A stretch of DNA of 33,076 nt, taken from Thermoplasmata archaeon. GTDB lineage: Archaea > Thermoplasmatota > Thermoplasmata > Thermoplasmatales > Thermoplasmataceae. The position numbers and the translations under genes are program-made. The stretch lies in contig JAKACH010000011.1 in the NCBI GenBank assembly GCA_021821635.1, positions 1-33,076 on the forward strand. The letters are read 5' to 3'. Shown here piece by piece: positions 1-7,865 of this stretch; the first letter of the stretch is position 1, and each line of letters begins with the position of its first letter. A model generated the notes under the pieces. The model was given only the letters and a program-made list of their open reading frames with translations. It made no database searches and was not told the origin of the DNA.

Positions 1-66
1 TGCACCGTTAAGTGTCTTGCTGATATCACTGGAATAGTCATAGATATTCTGGACTACGACATCCAT
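1..66 (-). CDS. Unidentified protein, 5' end only (runs off left edge)
   Basis: An ATG on the minus strand at 66 opens a frame of 22 codons that is still open at the window edge and begins MDVVVQNIYDYSSDISKTL. The support is positional: a TATA-like TTTATAT (88-94) is centred 25 nt before the ATG, the spacing seen for leaderless genes of Thermoplasmatales. I do not recognise the protein and give no function. The gene follows the Taw2 gene on the same strand after 118 nt, but the promoter suggests independent transcription. Confidence 0.5.
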   Translation of the reverse strand, partial: MDVVVQNIYDYSSDISKTLNGA

Positions 67-87
67 AAAGTAGTATCGTTAAATTGC

Positions 88-94
88 ATATAAA
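88..94 (-). promoter_or_regulatory. TATA-like box for the left-edge gene
   Basis: TTTATAT on the minus strand, centred 25 nt upstream of the ATG at 66. This matches the expected archaeal TATA-to-start distance for a transcript that begins at or next to the start codon. Confidence 0.5.
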
Positions 95-184
95 GGGATT
101 TCCTTGAGTGAATTCAGGTATACAATTCAAAAATTATATTGCGTTCCATGAATGAAGACAATTCATGAAGATGGGTAAAAGTAT

Positions 185-1180
185 TCATGAAATCATAACC
201 TCAGTGACAACATGCCAGTGATGAGGTGAATACGATTTAACTACCCTGCTTGAGCTTATTCTGTATGCTATACCATGATCCTGTAACTTTTTCTCTATTA
301 CTTGAGAAGAATTTTGAAGATTCTCGCTTGACACAAGATGGTGCATCATGATAACCCCACCGATCCTAAGGTTATCAACTGCATGCTGAATGAAGGCGGG
401 TGAGCTGAAGTGACCCATAACAATCAAATCAGCCTTTTCCGGCAAGGTTATTGTTGAGCAGTCTGCGTTGTATGTTGTAAAGATGTTTTGGACCTTATTT
501 TTTCTGATGTTGGTTAATAAATACTGGTATGAAGCAGGATTGATCTCTGCTGCATAGATATGTTTAGGATTGCCATATTTTGCAAGCGGTATCGAAAAGT
601 ATCCTATCCCGGAAAACATGTCAAAGATTTTTTTTCCCTTTACGTCTAGGTCTTTCATTGATCCGCGCACGCCAACATTGCCCGGTGAGAACATTATTTT
701 AGATGGATCGAAGGCATACCTTATTCCGTTCTCGAGATGAGTGACAGAACCACCTTTGCCAAAGAGAAGTTCAAGTGAGGGCACCCTCAATATTCCACTT
801 ATCCTTCCGGAATACCTGTAGACCGACTTTGCATTGAGCACCCCGGCAACTATTTCGGCCAGACGCCGGGGTTCCGGGCCCTCATAGCGAATTATAACAG
901 AATCACCGTATCTAACCCACCTTCTTGGTAAAACGGCTTCTTTGATTCCAATTTCACTTGCTTTCCTCGATATTGTTGATATTGGAGCTTCTGGGGTCTG
1001 CCTCTCCTGAGGATCAACGTCAACAATACGGTGACTTCGAAAGCCTGGGTCTGCAAGCACAGGAACATATACATAATATGCATCCGCTGTTATCTTTTTT
1101 TTCTTGTCGACAATACCCGATCTAAGGATAGATCTCAGCGCCTTTTCTGCAGACTTCCTAGGAAGTGCAATTGCTTTCAT
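185..1180 (-). CDS. taw2: Taw2-like tRNA(Phe) G37 wyosine-pathway aminocarboxypropyltransferase (Trm5/TYW2 family)
   Basis: 331-residue class I SAM-binding protein of the Trm5/TYW2 family. The N-terminal part (about 1-130) is the small family-specific region. SPGNVGVR (165-172) corresponds to the conserved FSPGN segment. DMFSGIGYF (187-195) is SAM motif I and AEINPASY (211-218) is motif II. At the catalytic-loop position it has VMGH (254-257) rather than the NLP/NPP-type motif of Trm5 methyltransferases, which points to Taw2, the enzyme that moves the 3-amino-3-carboxypropyl group of SAM onto the wyosine precursor at position 37 of tRNA-Phe. The C-terminus (SYSPHHWHVVTEV) is also family-like. 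The frame stays open back to 1249, but I start at ATG 1180 because the homologous sequence begins there and the extra 23 residues are unlike the family. A Trm5 paralogue is the main alternative. Confidence 0.8.
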   Translation of the reverse strand: MKAIALPRKSAEKALRSILRSGIVDKKKKITADAYYVYVPVLADPGFRSHRIVDVDPQERQTPEAPISTISRKASEIGIKEAVLPRRWVRYGDSVIIRYEGPEPRRLAEIVAGVLNAKSVYRYSGRISGILRVPSLELLFGKGGSVTHLENGIRYAFDPSKIMFSPGNVGVRGSMKDLDVKGKKIFDMFSGIGYFSIPLAKYGNPKHIYAAEINPASYQYLLTNIRKNKVQNIFTTYNADCSTITLPEKADLIVMGHFSSPAFIQHAVDNLRIGGVIMMHHLVSSENLQNSSQVIEKKLQDHGIAYRISSSRVVKSYSPHHWHVVTEVMIS

Positions 1181-1833
1181 GTCTACCCTGCCCTTCCCTC
1201 CAGATTTATCTGCTGCACATGTATTTTTCCACTTTTTGTGGTAGTTCATTTTGATGTGCTTGCTATGTTCATGGGACTAGTCAACTTACTCCAAGCAAAA
1301 AAACCGGAACTCGCAACTAGGGGATCACATGATCAAAAATTGCACCCGCTATAATAGGATGGTTGACAGCTTACCTGTTCCTGATTGTGGCAAGACAATG
1401 AAATCCGCTTCTCACTCAAGACCGTGGGACCATTATATTATAACTACACTCTTTTAATGGAATGGTTATACTTCTTGCCGAGACACCAATGGACCGGGAC
1501 ATAATCGATAACCTGCAACGATCTCGCGGCCCTATCCTTGCACCTTTTGTAACAATACAATTCAATGTAGATCTTTTCAAGGAGATATCTCTGTCCTTTG
1601 TTAGCTCAACAACAGAATGTGATCCATTTAATCCGGGTCCGCTCCCTTATAGCATTCAATATATTCTTCAAGAATAAGTTTAGTCTTTTCCATCCCAGAG
1701 GGAACTAATGCTTCACAAGTCCGTATAGTGCACAGACCAGAGTGCCATGCTTAATAGCAACGTTCAAAAAAAATTTGATGTTGATTATTGCATGTCATGG
1801 ATTTAGGTTTGATAGAAAATATGGAAAAGCGGT
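1181..1833. other. Long spacer between ctaB and taw2, possibly containing decayed coding sequence
   Basis: About 650 nt with no gene I can defend. The plus strand has a 71-codon frame (1462-1677) whose ATG lies about 25 nt after an AT-rich stretch (TTATATTATAA, 1434-1444), so a small leaderless gene is just possible. The same DNA also reads open on the minus strand in two frames: a 21-codon piece starting at ATG 1692, then after a frame change a stretch of about 65 codons. That pattern could be a frameshifted relic or chance. No recognisable domain appears on either strand, and I saw no tRNA-like or hairpin-rich structure. Confidence 0.35.
1462..1677 (+). CDS. Doubtful 71-residue open frame
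   Basis: Begins MVILLAETPMDRDIIDNLQ, ends before a TAA at 1675-1677, and contains no motif I recognise. The only argument in favour is an AT-rich element centred about 23 nt upstream of the ATG. Against it are the short length, an equally long open frame on the opposite strand, and its place in a spacer that looks decayed. I list it so the interval is not lost and expect it to be non-coding. Confidence 0.15.
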   Translation: MVILLAETPMDRDIIDNLQRSRGPILAPFVTIQFNVDLFKEISLSFVSSTTECDPFNPGPLPYSIQYILQE

Positions 1834-2700
1834 CTAAACAAATTTCAAAATCAAGAAGAGGGCGAATACTATGGCAAGGTAAGGACTGGAGTACTTGAAG
1901 AGGTTGAAGGAACTCTTCAGGTTGTGCTCCTTCATGAACAATGCAGCAAAGATTAGCAAGGGAGCTGATAAAACCGCAACGACGAAAATATAGACTGTCG
2001 AATTTTCCCCAAGAAAATAAGGAATTATTGAAAATACAACCAGAAGAATCGCAGAAAACGAAATACAAGCTGAAGAAATTTTCTCCGAATATATTACTGG
2101 CAGCATTGGTATACCTGCTTTCTCGTAATCATCCCTATAGCGGTAGGCGAGGCTCCATATATGCACCGGGATCCATACTACAACAAGGGCAAAAAGAAAC
2201 CAAGGAAGGATGGAAAAAGAAGAAGTGACAGTGTACCATCCAACAAGCACAGGAAATCCGCCAGAGAAACCACCGAGTATCACGCTCCATGGGGTCCTTC
2301 TCTTAAGCAATAGGCTATAAACAACGACGTTATCTGTAATTCCCAAAGAAATAAACGATGCTGCCAGAAATTTCCCATAGACCATGAGAAGAAGTACGGA
2401 CAGCACGATCAGAAATAAGCCAAAGATTAGTCCGCTTTCAGGAGAAATATTGCCGGTTACAAGAGGCCTATTTCGGGTTCTGGTCATTTTGGCATCTATA
2501 TCACGGTCTATGAAGTTCGTGACTGCTTCAGATCCCGCAGCTCCCGCGGAAAGTGAAATCACAGTTAAGATGACAGGAAACCAGTCCAAAAGAGAATGCT
2601 GGTGAATTGCAAGAACAGCACCAACAGCACCCACAAACACGAGTAGTGACCATACTTTTGGTTTAGTGTAATTGAAGTAAAGCGGTATCAATTTCCGCAT
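1834..2700 (-). CDS. ctaB: Protoheme IX farnesyltransferase (heme O synthase), UbiA family
   Basis: 288-residue polytopic membrane enzyme that transfers a farnesyl group to heme B, giving heme O for heme-copper oxidases. The first Asp-rich prenyl-diphosphate motif is NFIDRDIDAKMTRTRNRPL (62-80). The heme O synthase signature LLKRRTPWSVILGGFSGGFP follows at 131-150, and the second polar motif YRYRDDYEKAGIPMLPV at 187-203 comes after a VWIPVHIWSLA helix. This combination separates it from menaquinone and lipid UbiA relatives. The frame opens at a TTG (2712), but ATG 2700 gives the usual N-terminus. It diverges from the 12-helix gene at 2820, and an AT-rich block at 2735-2756 lies between them. 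Ends with TAG. Confidence 0.93.
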   Translation of the reverse strand: MRKLIPLYFNYTKPKVWSLLVFVGAVGAVLAIHQHSLLDWFPVILTVISLSAGAAGSEAVTNFIDRDIDAKMTRTRNRPLVTGNISPESGLIFGLFLIVLSVLLLMVYGKFLAASFISLGITDNVVVYSLLLKRRTPWSVILGGFSGGFPVLVGWYTVTSSFSILPWFLFALVVVWIPVHIWSLAYRYRDDYEKAGIPMLPVIYSEKISSACISFSAILLVVFSIIPYFLGENSTVYIFVVAVLSAPLLIFAALFMKEHNLKSSFNLFKYSSPYLAIVFALFLILKFV

Positions 2701-2734
2701 GTAACGAACCAAATATAGTTCACCACAATGAAGT

Positions 2735-2756
2735 CATAATTTAATTATAAATAATT
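2735..2756 (-). promoter_or_regulatory. AT-rich probable promoter element of ctaB
   Basis: The run from 2735 to 2756 is almost entirely A/T and contains TTATAATTAAA on the minus strand. With the usual 25-nt spacing a transcript would start near 2720, leaving a leader of about 20 nt before ATG 2700. No clear ribosome-binding site is visible in that leader. Confidence 0.4.
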
Positions 2757-2782
2757 ATCGGTGCTATTATATAAGGACTCAC

Positions 2783-2795
2783 TTTTTAATAAAAA
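2783..2795 (+). promoter_or_regulatory. TATA-like box of the 12-helix membrane protein gene
   Basis: TTTTTAATAAAAA centred about 31 nt before ATG 2820, consistent with a transcript that has almost no leader. A second A/T stretch (TATAAAAG, 2801-2808) is too close to the start to be the box for this gene. Confidence 0.45.
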
Positions 2796-2819
2796 CTTTG
2801 TATAAAAGAATGTGGTTAA

Positions 2820-4220
2820 ATGGTGTTGGAAAAAATTTCGAACTCGAAGTGGATGGAAATCCTGCTAACTCCGAAATATAACATCATTGCAGTCCTTGTG
2901 TTTATAAGCATTTTCCTCGTGATTGGGCCTATCCTTCCAGGAGTAAGTTGGTTCAGTTTGGGTGATTTCAGCCTTGACATGGTTAATTTTTACCATACCA
3001 TTATGATACCGTTTGCGTTTTTGCTTATTCTGTATGCATCAGAGCTTCTAGGTTTAGGCGCACTGGAAAGAAAAGCAGTTAACCTTACCACTTACCCTAT
3101 CCTGCTCCTCACAGTTTTGGGAACTGTTTTCTTTTATCCTGCAAGCACGCAGACAGCGGATTACGTGTTACAGGCATTGAGAGATGTTTGGATGCTTATT
3201 ATTGCGCTCATGTTCTTCGTTTATCTGCTGATTCTTCCTTTCAAGGACAGACTTAAATTCAAGAACATATGGGGAGCATATTCGCTCATAGTGATCACAA
3301 CTGTTTCTGCTGGAATCGCGGCTGTAATGGGAATGATATATGAATATGGCAATCTGTTCGGATACGCTTCCTTACCAGCCCTTAGTAACGATGTTAACGC
3401 ATGGGGCGGGCTACAGACTTTTCTTGGAAATCTTATAACTTCGCACTCGCACCAGATGCTTCCTGCGGTCATGGGTGGAATCGTTGGTCTTGCAGCGGTA
3501 AGTTTTGGATATGAAAGACTCTCTCCAGTGAAAAGGAACATCGTGAATGCAGGATTGGTTGTCGCGGTGTTAGGAACAATTTCAATGAGCTATCTTTACT
3601 TTATCTCATCATTTGGAACTTATGTGATACCGGCTATATTCACATCCGGTACCGGGGGTATGAATGGACTTGCGCTGGATGACAGTCAGACGGGAATAGT
3701 AGGAATAGGCGCCCTTGTCTCGATTATCGGACTTTATTATATCTTATCCAAGAATCCTGCGGATCGTATGGTTCAGATCTCTGAATTGCTGACTTGGGTC
3801 GCGACGATGGCGGTTATGGTTGGTATAGGGTATGCGATGGAATTTAACGAGACCTATTATGGTTTTGGAGCACCTGGAGTTCCCCCAAGCGGCGGGGCCG
3901 GCTACCAGTACGATATGGCATTCACAGACGGCCATCTCCTGTTTGCATTTTTCCTAATGCCATTATTGGCAGGAATAATCCTCCTGTTCATGCACTATGT
4001 CAGGGAATATAACACGGAGAAGAAGGTGATTACGTACTTTATAATAGCAGGAACCATAATTGCGGCATTCGGTGTCATGGAATACGTTATTACGCTCTTC
4101 TGGCTAGTGGAGGCCATTGGACTGGCACTGTTGATAATAGCAATAATACTAATCACCTATACCTTAGGCAAGTCGGCAAAGGAAAAAATTAAGATTAAGG
4201 GTACAAAAGCCACAAACTGA
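2820..4220 (+). CDS. 12-helix membrane protein of unknown function, possible heme-binding respiratory protein
   Basis: 466 residues with about 12 hydrophobic segments (near 21-41, 58-78, 92-108, 123-141, 150-173, 213-230, 241-270, 292-309, 323-340, 372-394, 403-423 and 425-449) and a basic C-terminal tail. It has five histidines, all at or beside predicted helices: H59 (FYHTIM in helix 2), H209 and H211 (SHSHQMLPAVMGG at the start of helix 6), H372 (DGHLLF in helix 10) and H392. Twelve helices, a His in helix 2 followed by IM, and an HxH at the start of a helix recall subunit I of heme-copper oxidases, but the canonical CuB His pair and the proper order are not visible. It is divergent from ctaB, the heme O synthase, which supports a respiratory role by context only. 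I do not recognise a named family. The stop codon is part of a hairpin (4218-4236). Confidence 0.85.
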   Translation: MVLEKISNSKWMEILLTPKYNIIAVLVFISIFLVIGPILPGVSWFSLGDFSLDMVNFYHTIMIPFAFLLILYASELLGLGALERKAVNLTTYPILLLTVLGTVFFYPASTQTADYVLQALRDVWMLIIALMFFVYLLILPFKDRLKFKNIWGAYSLIVITTVSAGIAAVMGMIYEYGNLFGYASLPALSNDVNAWGGLQTFLGNLITSHSHQMLPAVMGGIVGLAAVSFGYERLSPVKRNIVNAGLVVAVLGTISMSYLYFISSFGTYVIPAIFTSGTGGMNGLALDDSQTGIVGIGALVSIIGLYYILSKNPADRMVQISELLTWVATMAVMVGIGYAMEFNETYYGFGAPGVPPSGGAGYQYDMAFTDGHLLFAFFLMPLLAGIILLFMHYVREYNTEKKVITYFIIAGTIIAAFGVMEYVITLFWLVEAIGLALLIIAIILITYTLGKSAKEKIKIKGTKATN

Positions 4221-4248
4221 GGAATTCAATTCCTCAGGCACGCTTTTT
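4218..4248 (+). terminator. Hairpin plus T-run after the 12-helix gene
   Basis: TGAGGAATT and AATTCCTCA form perfect 9-bp arms around a single C (4218-4236). The stop codon TGA is the first part of the left arm. A run of five T follows at 4244-4248. This fits a transcription stop, since archaeal polymerase mainly needs the oligo-T, or an RNA 3'-end stabiliser. Confidence 0.55.
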
Positions 4249-4426
4249 CAGCGCTAATAAATTGCCCCCCGAGGCAATAATGGTTACTGTTGCAAAACTT
4301 CATAATTACTCATTGAACTTCCCTACCAAGGTACCAAGTCTGTGAGGAAGGCTGAATTAGCTGTATTTTCCCAGGAAGGTTTTCCATTTATATCGGGATT
4401 AGCTTTATCTCCACCGATCCTGAGAA

Positions 4427-4705
4427 TTGACTCTGAATCAGAAGAAATCCCGACGGATCATAGAACAGAATAGGAGAGACATCTCCTCCTGTGGGACGGC
4501 AAGGATGCAGCACATATCAGTGCTATACGTCAACACGATCTGGAAGAACTACCTTGAAGAATGGTTTGCTCCCAGTATCGAATACAAGATCCAACGCCAT
4601 GTTAAGCCCATTGAGAAACTAAAGTACATGCTTCCAGTAGACAAAATCGCTCAGGAGATCGCATTCCCAGACACACAGAACGCACGGAATCCTGAAATTT
4701 CCTGA
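4427..4705 (+). pseudogene. Possible relic coding frame
   Basis: 92 codons from TTG to TGA with no ATG near the start, no ribosome-binding site and no recognisable domain. It is followed after about 100 nt by a second short frame of similar flavour. A decayed gene is a guess from the composition and the unusually long spacer. A chance frame is equally possible. Confidence 0.2.
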
Positions 4706-4812
4706 ACAGAGCACCTGAAGAGGGGACTTTATGGTTACGAGATCAAAAAATGCAGAGTAACCACAATCTTTGAAAGAGAATAGTGGATCAAGGAGTGCAT
4801 TAATTCAAAAAC

Positions 4813-4968
4813 ATGCTCAGATACAAGATTGAATGGGGAAGGGCGGAATTCTCAAGCGGCGGTTACGAGTCGTCATTCTATGACTCAGGAACCACAAATC
4901 CTTCAGGATGGAGGGGATGCCAGACATATGAGAGGTTAACTAACTTTAGACCGAGTGGCAACGTTTAA
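4813..4968 (+). CDS. Doubtful 51-residue open frame just before hemL
   Basis: ATG at 4813 to TAA at 4966-4968. The product is rich in W, Y, G, S and R. The frame is closed upstream by a TAA at 4801, so it is a free-standing small frame or the tail of a frameshifted gene. No promoter is seen in front. It ends 22 nt before the hemL ATG and overlaps the possible GTG start of hemL. Confidence 0.2.
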   Translation: MLRYKIEWGRAEFSSGGYESSFYDSGTTNPSGWRGCQTYERLTNFRPSGNV

Positions 4969-4974
4969 TCTTAA
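4964..4974 (+). promoter_or_regulatory. TATA-like box of hemL
   Basis: TTTAATCTTAA centred about 22 nt before ATG 4991. It favours a leaderless hemL mRNA starting at 4991 and argues against the in-frame GTG at 4955, which lies upstream of this box. Confidence 0.5.
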
Positions 4975-4990
4975 TGTGTTATTTCCAGCT

Positions 4991-6250
4991 ATGACACAAT
5001 CTTCTTTTCAATTCTCAAAAGCCAAAGAGTTGTTCCCTGGAGGGGTAAATTCGCCTGTCAGGTCATATGAGCCATATCCAAGATATATTGCCAGCGGCAA
5101 GGGGGCATCGATTTACGACGTCGATGGCAGCAGCTATACAGATTATTGCCTCGCTTACGGGCCTCTAATTCTGGGGCATGCACACCCGTCAATGAAGAGA
5201 GCACTTTCGAAGGCCAGCGAGATTGGAGTTAATTTTGGAGCCCCAACGGAATTTGAGGTTGATCTTGGGTCATCAATAAAGGAGGCTATACCTGCGATGC
5301 AGAAGATGAGGTTCACTTCATCTGGAACAGAGGCAACAATGCATGCAATCAGACTTGCAAGATCATACACCAAGAAGAATATTATCATAAAGGCAGAAGG
5401 CTGTTTTCATGGTTCACATGACTATGCACTTATCAAGGCAGGAAGTGGAGCTTTGACGCATGGAGAACCCTCGTCACCGGGCATCCCCGAAGAAGTTGCA
5501 GGATCAGTTGCTATTGCCGCATTCAATGATATAGACTCATTCAGAAAAGTGATTAGAGAGAAACAGGGGAAGGTGGCAGCAGTAATCGTGGAGCCGGTCA
5601 TGGGAAATGCTGGGGTTATACTTCCCGAAAGGGGGTTTCTTGCAGATCTGCGGGAGCTAACTTCAGAAAATGATATACTGCTTATTTTTGATGAGGTAAT
5701 TACAGGATTCAGGTTCCACTATGGCGCATATCATACGCAGATTGGTGTCACACCTGATCTTATAACTCTGGGAAAGATCATTGGAGGAGGTTTGCCAATC
5801 GGTGCATTCGGCGGCAGTGCGGATATAATGAATCAGGTCTCTCCGGAAGGCAAAACATATGTTTCCGGCACTTTTTCCGCAAATGTATTATCCATGCTTG
5901 GAGGAATAGAGACACTTCGCGTTCTTAAGGAGGCAGATTATTCATCCCTTACAAAAATGATAGGAAAAATGAGCTCTGAATTATCCAGCGTAATAGAAAG
6001 ATACGTTCAGTGCAGCGTAAATCATATCGGAACAATGTTCCAGATTTTCTTCAACCGACGGGAGGTAAGGAATTATTCTGATGCAATAGGTTCAGATCAG
6101 AAGCAATTCCTTCGCTATTTCAGGTTTGCACTTGATTCAGGCATTTACATGCCGCCCAGCACCTTTGAAACAAATTTCGTGAGTTTCGCGCACACAGAAG
6201 AAGACATGGGCAGGCTGATTTCCATGACGGAGGAGTTCTTCAAGCAATGA
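4991..6250 (+). CDS. hemL: Glutamate-1-semialdehyde 2,1-aminomutase
   Basis: 419-residue PLP enzyme (aminotransferase class III) that converts glutamate-1-semialdehyde to 5-aminolevulinate in the C5 route to tetrapyrroles. Diagnostic segments are AKELFPGGVNSPVRSY (11-26), FTSSGTEATMHAIRLAR (108-124), the cofactor-binding FDEVITGFR with D234, and the Schiff-base lysine K262 in TLGKIIGGGLPIGAFGG. Length and N-terminus match the family when ATG 4991 is used. An in-frame GTG at 4955 would add 12 residues and lies before the TATA-like box. The stop overlaps the hemC start in ATGA, so the two are probably translated together. The upstream enzyme, glutamyl-tRNA reductase (hemA), is not in the window. 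Confidence 0.96.
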   Translation: MTQSSFQFSKAKELFPGGVNSPVRSYEPYPRYIASGKGASIYDVDGSSYTDYCLAYGPLILGHAHPSMKRALSKASEIGVNFGAPTEFEVDLGSSIKEAIPAMQKMRFTSSGTEATMHAIRLARSYTKKNIIIKAEGCFHGSHDYALIKAGSGALTHGEPSSPGIPEEVAGSVAIAAFNDIDSFRKVIREKQGKVAAVIVEPVMGNAGVILPERGFLADLRELTSENDILLIFDEVITGFRFHYGAYHTQIGVTPDLITLGKIIGGGLPIGAFGGSADIMNQVSPEGKTYVSGTFSANVLSMLGGIETLRVLKEADYSSLTKMIGKMSSELSSVIERYVQCSVNHIGTMFQIFFNRREVRNYSDAIGSDQKQFLRYFRFALDSGIYMPPSTFETNFVSFAHTEEDMGRLISMTEEFFKQ

Positions 6251-7146
6251 CACGAATAAGGGTAGGCACCCGGGGCAGTAAACTGGCACTTATTCAAGCC
6301 AGAATGGTGACAGATCTTCTCAAAAGTTCTGGAATTGAAACCGAAATAATAGAGGTGGAAACAGCAGGGGACATCAATAAGGACGCTCCGATTTACGAGA
6401 TGGGTGGAACTGGCGTTTTTGTATCTGCACTTAATAGACAGATAGTTGAGGGGAAAATCGATATAGCTGTGCACAGTGCCAAAGACATTCCGACGGTAAT
6501 TCCAGAGGAAGTTGAAATAGCCGGTGCATTGAGACGAGGAGCAGTGGGGGATGTCCTTATTTCTAAAACTCCACTGGACAAGTTGAGACCAGGATCTGTG
6601 GTAGGAACGTCCAGTCTGAGAAGGATTCATGAAATTAAGTTTTTCAGGCCGGATCTGTCAGTTAAGAGTATAAGAGGCAATATAGAGACGAGAATCCAGA
6701 AATACATGGATGGACAGTATGATGCTGTCATGATGGCAAAAGCTGCTTATGACCGGCTTAATTTGAAGGAAAATGCATATACGCTGGATGTTCGCTCCTT
6801 CCCACCGGCTGCAAACCAGGGAATAATAGCAATCACCGCAACCCGTGGATCAGCGCATTCTTCCATGTTGAGGAAGATATCTGATCATGTTGCACTTACA
6901 GAGCTTTTTCTGGAACGTTCCGTTCTTTCCGAACTTGGACTCTCGTGCAACGACCCAGTTGCTGTTCTTGCAAGAGGAGACCAACCCGCAAGCCTCTTCG
7001 TCAGGATATATTCACTTGCAGGAAGAGAATACAGGGACTTTGAATCTTCTGTCATGAATGATGAAGATGCTTCGGAATTTGCCCGTAGCTTAAGAAAGAA
7101 AATACCGGAGACCTTTGGATATAGATGGAAAAAAGAAACTTCCTGA
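6247..7146 (+). CDS. hemC: Hydroxymethylbilane synthase (porphobilinogen deaminase)
   Basis: 299 residues, the normal family length. It joins four porphobilinogens into hydroxymethylbilane. Seen in the sequence: the N-terminal RVGTRGSKLALIQ (5-17), catalytic D80 in VHSAKDIPT, GTSSLRR (120-126) and RGNIETR (143-149) that bind the substrate carboxylates, and C234 in GLSCNDPVAV, the cysteine that carries the dipyrromethane cofactor. The start overlaps the hemL stop (ATGA) and the end overlaps the hemD start by 22 nt, which indicates one mRNA and coupled translation. Confidence 0.96.
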   Translation: MTRIRVGTRGSKLALIQARMVTDLLKSSGIETEIIEVETAGDINKDAPIYEMGGTGVFVSALNRQIVEGKIDIAVHSAKDIPTVIPEEVEIAGALRRGAVGDVLISKTPLDKLRPGSVVGTSSLRRIHEIKFFRPDLSVKSIRGNIETRIQKYMDGQYDAVMMAKAAYDRLNLKENAYTLDVRSFPPAANQGIIAITATRGSAHSSMLRKISDHVALTELFLERSVLSELGLSCNDPVAVLARGDQPASLFVRIYSLAGREYRDFESSVMNDEDASEFARSLRKKIPETFGYRWKKETS

Positions 7147-7865
7147 TCACAACTCGACCTGCAGAAAAGAACAGGGAAACGGCAAACGCTTCCTGTTTTG
7201 AAATAAAGAACGTACCGTTGACAAGGATAGTGGGAAACGCTAATCCCAGGACGCTAAGAGACCAGATTGAGAAATATTCTCCAGATTTCGTTGTCCTTAC
7301 AAGCAGCATCGGATCTGAAATATTCTTGAAGGCTGCGATACCGGGTAGTTTCAAGATAATGTGCATCGGAAAGAGAACTGCTGAGCCTTTTTTGCGGTCA
7401 GGACTGGAAGTGCTTGTCCCAATTGAACAGAACTCTTCAGGATTGATCGAACTGATCTCTCTGCAATCGCGAAAAGAATCGCGTATTGCCCTCTGCAGGA
7501 GTAAACAGCATAACACAATCCTAGATGAATACCTCGCTTCTGAAGGCTATAATTACAGGTGTTTCGATCTTTATGAAATAGAAGAATTGCATTCCACCGA
7601 TCTTGAAGAAATGCTGTTTAAGAAAGAATGCAAAGGCTTAATTCTCACTTCTTCAATGGAAGCCGTTAGTCTTGCGCATCTGTTAGGCAATGATATTCAC
7701 TCAAAAGAATTCAGGGGCAAGACGATATTCTGCATCGGCAAGCCCACCTATGAAACTGCCACAAGACAGGGTTTTGATTGCGAAATTCTTAACAACGAAG
7801 GCGATGTTGAGGCAATCATTGAGGAAATAAGCGAAAAACACTGTAATAGCGGGGAATGGATTTGA
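7125..7865 (+). CDS. hemD: Uroporphyrinogen-III synthase
   Basis: 246 residues. HemD closes hydroxymethylbilane with inversion of ring D. The family diverges strongly, but the start (NFLITTRPAEKN, 5-16), the two-lobed alternating alpha/beta pattern, VVLTSSIGSEIFLKA near 60-75, GLILTSSMEAVSLA near 170 and the closing IFCIGKPTYETATRQGF all fit. Position directly after hemC is strong support. The first 22 nt overlap hemC. The last 19 nt, coding for the final six residues and the stop, lie antisense to the initiator tRNA gene (7847-7921). Confidence 0.9.
   Translation: MEKRNFLITTRPAEKNRETANASCFEIKNVPLTRIVGNANPRTLRDQIEKYSPDFVVLTSSIGSEIFLKAAIPGSFKIMCIGKRTAEPFLRSGLEVLVPIEQNSSGLIELISLQSRKESRIALCRSKQHNTILDEYLASEGYNYRCFDLYEIEELHSTDLEEMLFKKECKGLILTSSMEAVSLAHLLGNDIHSKEFRGKTIFCIGKPTYETATRQGFDCEILNNEGDVEAIIEEISEKHCNSGEWI

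Larger units (their letters stand above)
4249..4990. other. Long spacer upstream of hemL with small open frames, no assignable gene
   Basis: About 740 nt with no gene I can assign. Two plus-strand frames stay open for a while. A 92-codon frame (4427-4705) starts only at a TTG and includes ISVLYVNTIWKNYLEEWFAP. A 51-codon frame (4813-4968) begins MLRYKIEWGRAEFSSGGYES and is rich in W, Y and G. Both look protein-like in composition but lack any motif I can name. They could be remains of an inactivated gene, such as an old transposase, but no inverted repeats or target duplication were seen. The hemL promoter occupies the right end. Confidence 0.4.

Noticed and set aside
161-191. Direct repeat ATTCATGAA (161-169 and 183-191), each containing the palindrome TTCATGAA
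   Set aside because: Short, A/T-rich and overlapping the end of the Taw2 gene. It is not placed like an operator for the left-edge promoter and could be chance.
4955-4990. GTG at 4955 as hemL start, adding 12 residues
   Set aside because: The TATA-like box at 4964-4974 lies downstream of this GTG, and the family N-terminus fits ATG 4991.
6145-6630. 161-codon minus-strand frame across the hemL/hemC junction
   Set aside because: Antisense to two conserved enzymes with all catalytic residues present. The translation has no recognisable feature.
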